From Proteobacteria bacterium UBA7447 (GTDB taxonomy: Bacteria > Pseudomonadota > Gammaproteobacteria > Arenicellales > UBA868), in assembly GCA_002477475.1 (NCBI GenBank), contig DLPX01000088.1, forward strand, positions 1 to 10,547: a DNA stretch of 10,547 nucleotides, in the 5' to 3' direction. Numbering within the stretch: position 1 is the stretch's first letter; each line of letters starts with the position of its first letter. The notes under the pieces are model-generated. The model searched no databases. It was not told the origin of the DNA and worked only from the letters and a program-made list of their open reading frames with translations. Made by a program: the position numbers and the translations under genes. Shown in pieces: positions 7,088 through 10,547 of this stretch.

Positions 7088-7839
7088 CCGATACCGTGCT
7101 CTATGAGGTGAGCGATGCCGTCGCCACCGTTACGCTGAACCGCCCCGACCGCCTTAACGCCATCAACCCCGAACTGCTGTCGGATCTGCTTGTCGCGCTC
7201 CGTCAGGCCAACGCTGATCCCGCGGTCCACGTTATCGTGCTGACGGGAGCCGGGCGCGCATTTTGTGCGGGGGATGACCTCAAGGAATTTGAAAGCCAGG
7301 TCGGTACCCCAGCCCAAACCCGGGCGTACATTGAAAAAATCCAGGACGTGACCCGAGCGCTTTGTCTTAACCGCAAGATGGTCGTGGGGGGCATTCATGG
7401 GTGGGCTGTTGGCGGCGGGCTGGAGTGGGTTATCAACTGCGATTTTGTCGTGATGGCCGACAACGCCCGGTTTTTCTTTCCTGAAGTCTCACTGGGGATC
7501 TTTGTCACCGGCGGTGTGACCCGTCTTCTGCCTCAGCAGATCGGCACCGCAAAAGCCCGGCGCATGATTTTGCTGGGAGAACGTTACAGCGCCCAGGACG
7601 TGCCGATGCTCGGATTCGACTGGCAGATCGTCGCGGCCGATGACATGACGGCACAGGCACACGCGCTTGCCGCCAACATTGCCGCCTTGCCGCAAGGACC
7701 AGTGCGCGACCTCAAGCAGGCGCTTCGCGAATCGGCCGGCACCGACCTCGAGAGCGCAATGGCAATTGAAACCGAAGCCACCCTGCGGGGTTTTCTGGAT
7801 CCTGAATCAGCCGAACGGGCGCGTGATCGCCTCACCTGA
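7084..7839 (+). CDS. Enoyl-CoA hydratase/isomerase (crotonase) family protein
   Basis: Crotonase-fold enzyme acting on CoA thioesters, 251 aa, the usual length. The oxyanion-hole segments are present: AFCAGDD (59-65) and GWAVGGGLEW (106-115). Both glutamates used by classical enoyl-CoA hydratase are conserved: Glu114 (GGGLE) and Glu134 (FFPEVSLGI). True hydratase activity is therefore possible, although isomerase or hydrolase roles exist in the family. The ATG at 7084 overlaps the ligase stop (ATGA), so it is the third gene of the dioxygenase-ligase-crotonase operon. Its stop is 2 nt from the stop of convergent msrQ, leaving no space for a terminator between them. Confidence 0.93.
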   Translation: MTDTVLYEVSDAVATVTLNRPDRLNAINPELLSDLLVALRQANADPAVHVIVLTGAGRAFCAGDDLKEFESQVGTPAQTRAYIEKIQDVTRALCLNRKMVVGGIHGWAVGGGLEWVINCDFVVMADNARFFFPEVSLGIFVTGGVTRLLPQQIGTAKARRMILLGERYSAQDVPMLGFDWQIVAADDMTAQAHALAANIAALPQGPVRDLKQALRESAGTDLESAMAIETEATLRGFLDPESAERARDRLT

Positions 7840-7841
7840 AG

Positions 7842-8411
7842 TCAGTTCTGTGGGAGGCGCATCCGGCGCAGCCGTAATGTGAGCAGCACCAGTGCAATCG
7901 CGGCGTAACTGACGGGCCACGCCCACTCGCTGCGGATCATGAGAAGGTAATGCACGACGGCAAACGCTAGCGCGAAATACACTCCTGCATGCAGGCGCTT
8001 CCAGTTGCGTCCCAGCCACCGCATCGCCTGACGGGTTGAGGTGGCAGCGAGCAGCATCAGCACCAGCCAGGCCGCAAACCCGAGCAACACATAAGGACGT
8101 TCGGCGATCTCTTCGGCGAGACGGGCAAAATCCCAGCCGAGATAAAAAGACAAAAAGAAAATGAAGTGAGCGGTTGCATAAGTGAAGACCCAAAGCCCCG
8201 CAGCGCGACGGTATCGCAGCAATTGCGGCCACCCGGCCCAACGTGCCCCGATCGGCAGCAGCAACACCAGCATCAGTAAATTGAACGTCCAGATTCCGCT
8301 TTCGAGAATCAGGGCTTTCTGCGGATCAACGCCCAGCGCGTGACGCTGCCAGGCGAGGCCCAGAACACAAAGCGGCGCGGCCAGCGCCAGATGCACCAGT
8401 GCACGGATCAA
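7842..8411 (-). CDS. msrQ: MsrQ, heme-binding membrane subunit of the methionine-sulfoxide reductase system
   Basis: Inner-membrane b-type cytochrome of the YedZ/MsrQ family, 189 aa with about six membrane helices (near 5-22, 38-56, 72-90, 106-125, 142-160 and 163-180). His82 (TYATAH), His141 (KRLHAGVY) and His154 (VVHYLL) occupy positions spaced like the heme-ligand histidines of E. coli MsrQ. It passes electrons from the quinone pool or a flavin reductase to periplasmic MsrP. The start codon is TTG (8409-8411), forming a TTGA overlap with the msrP stop, the same arrangement as the common ATGA coupling. The basic C-terminus (RLRRMR) fits a cytoplasmic end. Confidence 0.93.
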   Translation of the reverse strand: MIRALVHLALAAPLCVLGLAWQRHALGVDPQKALILESGIWTFNLLMLVLLLPIGARWAGWPQLLRYRRAAGLWVFTYATAHFIFFLSFYLGWDFARLAEEIAERPYVLLGFAAWLVLMLLAATSTRQAMRWLGRNWKRLHAGVYFALAFAVVHYLLMIRSEWAWPVSYAAIALVLLTLRLRRMRLPQN

Positions 8412-9364
8412 CGGTACTGCTGGCGGTCACCGGGATAAAGGTGTGCCACCTCTTCGGCATAACCGTTGTAGAGGCGTGAGGGAATCCGCTCGATGTCGCC
8501 CTCGTTCCAGATCCGTCTTTCGGTGGCCTGACTCCAGCGAGGGTGTGAGATGTCAGGATAGACGTTACTGTACCAGCCGTATTCGCGCGGATTCTCAATA
8601 TGCCAAGTGGCGTCTGGGCGGGTTTCGGTAAACGTCACGCGTACGACGAACTTGGGCGACTTGAATCCGTACTTCCAGGGCACCGTGATCCGAAACGGCA
8701 TGCCGTTTTGCGGCAGGACTTGATCGCCATACACGCCGAACGTGGCGAAGGTCAGCGGATGCATGGCTTCTTCGATCGTCAACGCCTCTACATAAGGCCA
8801 GTCCAATGTGCTGAAGGCCGAAGCCTGGCCCGGCATCTGCTCGGGACGCAGGACGCTGGTGAAGGAAACGTAACGCGCTGACCCAAGCGGCTCGACGACC
8901 TTGAGAATGTCGCCCAAAGGACGGCCGTTGTAAGGAATCACCATCGACCAAGCTTCGACGCAGCGGAAATCATAGATCCGTTCTTCCAGATGACTGAACG
9001 GCATCCCCATCAGATCATCCAGATCGAAGGTGCCAGGCTGCGCGCACAGTCCGTCGAATGTCACCTGCCAGGGTTTTAGCTCGAACGCCCCCGACTTCTG
9101 GTAAGGATCAGTCTTGTCCCAGCCGAACTCATAGGCATTGTTGTAATGCGTCGCCGCGTACTTGGTGGTGAGCCGCTCACCTGATTCTTGTAAGACAAGC
9201 ATACTGCTGTCCGCGCTGGCGACCTGCTGCGGCTGCGTCTCTTCGGCAACAGACACTCCGCCGCCATAACGCAGCCCCGAAAAAGCGCCGATTGCCCCCA
9301 ATCCCAGCGCGCCCGCGATAAAACGCCGGCGCCGGAAGGTACTTTCATCTGTCACACGCGTCAT
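8408..9364 (-). CDS. msrP: MsrP, molybdopterin-containing periplasmic methionine-sulfoxide reductase catalytic subunit
   Basis: Molybdoenzyme of the sulfite-oxidase fold that repairs oxidised methionines in periplasmic proteins. The preferred start is ATG 9364 (318 aa), with AAGGAAAG a few nt upstream; an in-frame TTG at 9400 would add 12 residues but lacks comparable support. The N-terminus carries a Tat signal (FRRRRFIAG, residues 10-18, followed by a Gly/Ala-rich hydrophobic stretch), needed because the Mo cofactor is inserted before export. Cys135 in the block DFRCVEAWSMVIPYNG matches the cysteine that ligates molybdenum in E. coli MsrP. The gene is first in the msrPQ pair and divergent from the RRM protein gene. 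Confidence 0.95.
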   Translation of the reverse strand: MTRVTDESTFRRRRFIAGALGLGAIGAFSGLRYGGGVSVAEETQPQQVASADSSMLVLQESGERLTTKYAATHYNNAYEFGWDKTDPYQKSGAFELKPWQVTFDGLCAQPGTFDLDDLMGMPFSHLEERIYDFRCVEAWSMVIPYNGRPLGDILKVVEPLGSARYVSFTSVLRPEQMPGQASAFSTLDWPYVEALTIEEAMHPLTFATFGVYGDQVLPQNGMPFRITVPWKYGFKSPKFVVRVTFTETRPDATWHIENPREYGWYSNVYPDISHPRWSQATERRIWNEGDIERIPSRLYNGYAEEVAHLYPGDRQQYR

Positions 9365-9400
9365 TGGTCTTTCCTTGCTTTGATGCTCAATTATCGCCAA

Positions 9401-9681
9401 AGCGGTCGAATCAGGCGTGAATCTATGAAAAACGGGAAAAAATCGATAAAAATATTAATTGATTTATGGTTTTTACTCGGTTACTGTCTCGGTCTCGGGG
9501 CCCTTGGCCCGCTAACCGAATGGCACAGGCGGTTGCCTGTCGACCTGCACAACGCCCACAAAGACGTCACCCAGTTCTTCCGACTCCCGTTTTATTCCAT
9601 TCATTACCTGCCTTTGCCCGCTACGAAATCAGTAGTGGCGGTGCCAAAAGTAACTCCCGATGAAATGACAAGAGACTTTTT
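9401..9681 (+). promoter_or_regulatory. Long leader and promoter region of the RRM protein gene, with two hairpins
   Basis: The 281 nt before the RRM gene hold an AT-rich start (about 9425-9475), then two stem-loops. The first pairs TCGGT 9489-9493 with ACCGA 9515-9519 and, after an internal loop, GGGCC 9498-9502 with GGCCC 9506-9510. The second pairs ACAGGC 9525-9530 with GCCTGT 9535-9540 around a GGTT loop. Three CTCGG copies lie at about 9476-9497. Genes for small RRM or cold-induced proteins are often controlled through their leaders, so post-transcriptional control is plausible but inferred. No clear promoter boxes are assigned. Confidence 0.4.
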
Positions 9682-9685
9682 ATGA
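9425..9685 (+). CDS. Doubtful small open frame in the RRM gene leader
   Basis: An 86-aa open frame begins at ATG 9425 and ends in an ATGA overlap with the RRM gene start, an arrangement typical of coupled genes. Against it: no recognisable family, a weak ribosome binding site, and stable hairpins inside it. The first third would contain a hydrophobic segment (LIDLWFLLGYCLGLGALG). It may be a leader peptide, a small membrane protein, or a chance frame. I list it mainly because of the overlap. Confidence 0.22.
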   Translation: MKNGKKSIKILIDLWFLLGYCLGLGALGPLTEWHRRLPVDLHNAHKDVTQFFRLPFYSIHYLPLPATKSVVAVPKVTPDEMTRDFL

Positions 9686-9963
9686 ATATTTATGTTGGCA
9701 ATCTTTCCTACGGCATTACCGAGGAAGACCTCCGTGCACTTTTCGCCGAGTTCGGTGACGTCAGCAGTGCCAAACTGATTATCGATCGCGAGACCAACCG
9801 GTCGAAGGGATTCGGTTTTGTTGAGATGTCGAGCAATGATGCCGCAAACAAAGCGATCGACGAACTCAATGGCCGCGAAGTGAGCGGTCGAGCGCTTCGG
9901 GTCAACGAAGCACGGCCCCGGGAAGAAAGGCCTCGTCACGGGGGTGGCGGCGGTCGATACTGA
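9682..9963 (+). CDS. Small RRM-domain RNA-binding protein
   Basis: Single RNA recognition motif protein, 93 aa. RNP2 is IYVGNL (3-8) and RNP1 is KGFGFVEM (42-49), with the aromatic residues that stack on RNA bases present. The betaalphabeta-betaalphabeta RRM fills residues 1-77, followed by a short Arg/Glu- and Gly-rich tail (79-93, ending HGGGGGRY). This layout matches the small bacterial glycine-rich RNA-binding proteins, first known in cyanobacteria and also found in Proteobacteria, often cold-induced. Only a weak purine stretch (AAGAGA) precedes the ATG. Two hairpins follow the stop. RNA targets are unknown. Confidence 0.93.
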   Translation: MNIYVGNLSYGITEEDLRALFAEFGDVSSAKLIIDRETNRSKGFGFVEMSSNDAANKAIDELNGREVSGRALRVNEARPREERPRHGGGGGRY

Positions 9964-9974
9964 CCAGTCGTATT

Positions 9975-10030
9975 CGGAGGCACCATAGTGCTTCCGTAAT
10001 GCCGGCGCCGGGATATGCCGCGCCGGCAAT
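9975..10030 (+). terminator. Tandem hairpins, probable terminator of the RRM gene
   Basis: The first stem is 9975-9983 with 9988-9996 (9 bp, one G-U, loop CATA). The second is TGCCGGCGC 10000-10008 with GCGCCGGCA 10020-10028 (9 bp, very GC-rich, 11-nt loop), followed by the T-rich ATTCTTCT. They begin 11 nt after the RRM stop. The T tract is imperfect, so termination may be partial; the hairpins could also protect the mRNA 3' end. Confidence 0.5.
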
Positions 10031-10044
10031 TCTTCTAGAGTGTG

Positions 10045-10063
10045 GGGAGATCAGAGATCTCCC
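10045..10063. terminator. Short perfect hairpin between convergent genes
   Basis: GGGAGATC (10045-10052) pairs exactly with GATCTCCC (10056-10063) around an AGA loop. It lies 20 nt past the stop of the convergent minus-strand gene. It lacks a T run on either side (AAAA follows on the plus strand), so it is a weak terminator candidate and could serve as an mRNA-end structure or protein site. Confidence 0.35.
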
Positions 10064-10083
10064 AAAAGTGGAAGTAGTCTGTC

Positions 10084-10546
10084 TCAGTCGACCTGAATGC
10101 TGACGCTGTGCGCGATGACCTGTCCGTTATGGGTCAGATCACGATGATCGTTGCTGCTGAGAGAGGCCATGACGGTATGGCTTCCAGCAGTAAGTTTTTC
10201 AAGGTGGTACCAGTCACCGTAAAGCCTGTTGATTTTTACGCCATCGACGTACAGATGCCCGTGCCCGTCTCCTGCGACGTGATCCTGACTCGCGTTTTCG
10301 GGAGCAAAACGAAAATGCTCAACAACCACTTTTGCATTCCAGCCTGACATCGGATCTTTTAGGACAGTCAGGGTAACTGTGGGGATCTGATCGTTCTGCG
10401 AAACTTCCAAGGGGTTCATGACTGTGTCCGATGTGATCATGGCCTGAATGGTCTTTGGGACTGCTGGTGACCACACCCACCGCCGGTTCGGAAACCACTA
10501 ATCCACGGCCTGGAAAGCCGAGAAATGAGTCGATTAAAAATACTCT
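10084..10546 (-). pseudogene. Frameshifted protein with His-rich N-terminal part, family unknown, partial
   Basis: The downstream frame (10084 to about 10410) encodes a soluble-looking domain with blocks DPMSGWNAKVVVEHFRFAPEN, GDGHGHLYVDG and RLYGDWYHLEKLTAG, ending HSVSIQVD. On its own it opens with GTG 10476 and has a poor N-terminus. In a neighbouring frame, open from the window edge to about 10412, the translation ends DHSGHDHIGHSHEP, rich in His. Removing one C from the CCCC run (minus strand; GGGG 10411-10414 on plus) joins HSHEP directly to LEVSQ. This suggests a single longer, possibly exported and metal-related protein, broken by a one-base insertion or a sequencing error. I recall similar unnamed domains in marine bacteria but cannot name the family. 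The true start lies beyond the window. Confidence 0.55.
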
Positions 10547-10547
10547 C

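Noticed and set aside
9365..9400. Longer MsrP starting at TTG 9400
   Set aside because: ATG 9364 has a proper ribosome binding site and gives a normal Tat signal length.
1..10547. CRISPR arrays, tRNA or rRNA genes, insertion sequences, phage or toxin-antitoxin modules
   Set aside because: No spaced direct repeats, cloverleaf sequences, transposase or integrase motifs or toxin-antitoxin pairs were found by eye.

Overview
The window looks like ordinary chromosomal DNA of a GC-rich Gammaproteobacterium, possibly a marine OM60/NOR5-type lineage. That placement is inferred from gene content and protein character (MsrPQ, RmuC, a DUF6122 protein, a small RRM protein, a PhyH/acyl-CoA ligase/crotonase set), not from a marker gene. 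I see no phage, transposon, CRISPR array, tRNA or rRNA.

Left block (1-3898), all on the minus strand and read right to left: rmuC, an SDR oxidoreductase, a PIF1/RecD-like helicase, and a nitroreductase of the iodotyrosine deiodinase (IYD) type cut by the window edge. The gaps are 5, 8 and 73 nt, so this is probably one operon. It joins two DNA-maintenance proteins to two redox enzymes.

Middle region (3899-4966): a possible small plus-strand gene of unknown function (4004-4288) with a strong ribosome binding site; a noncoding stretch with four consecutive hairpins, two of them showing purine-rich GGA motifs in or at the edge of their loops (4295-4410); a minus-strand DUF6122 membrane protein; and an 89-nt divergent promoter region holding a small palindrome.

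Catabolic or biosynthetic block (4967-7839), plus strand: a PhyH-family Fe(II)/2-oxoglutarate dioxygenase, a PaaK-family acyl/aryl-CoA ligase and a crotonase. The last two overlap by ATGA. Together they could activate a carboxylic acid to its CoA thioester, hydroxylate it, and hydrate, isomerise or cleave it. The substrate cannot be read from the sequence.

Right block: msrQ and msrP (minus strand) encode the periplasmic methionine-sulfoxide reductase system and are coupled by a TTGA overlap. Divergent to them is a small glycine-tailed RRM RNA-binding protein with a long, hairpin-containing leader. It is followed by three hairpins, then by a convergent gene (10084 to the right edge) that appears to carry a one-base frameshift separating a His-rich N-terminal part from a conserved-looking C-terminal domain.

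No clear new defence or mobile system is visible. The items most worth a second look are the hairpin array at 4295-4410, the dioxygenase/ligase/crotonase operon, the IYD-type nitroreductase, the RRM leader and the frameshifted His-rich protein.
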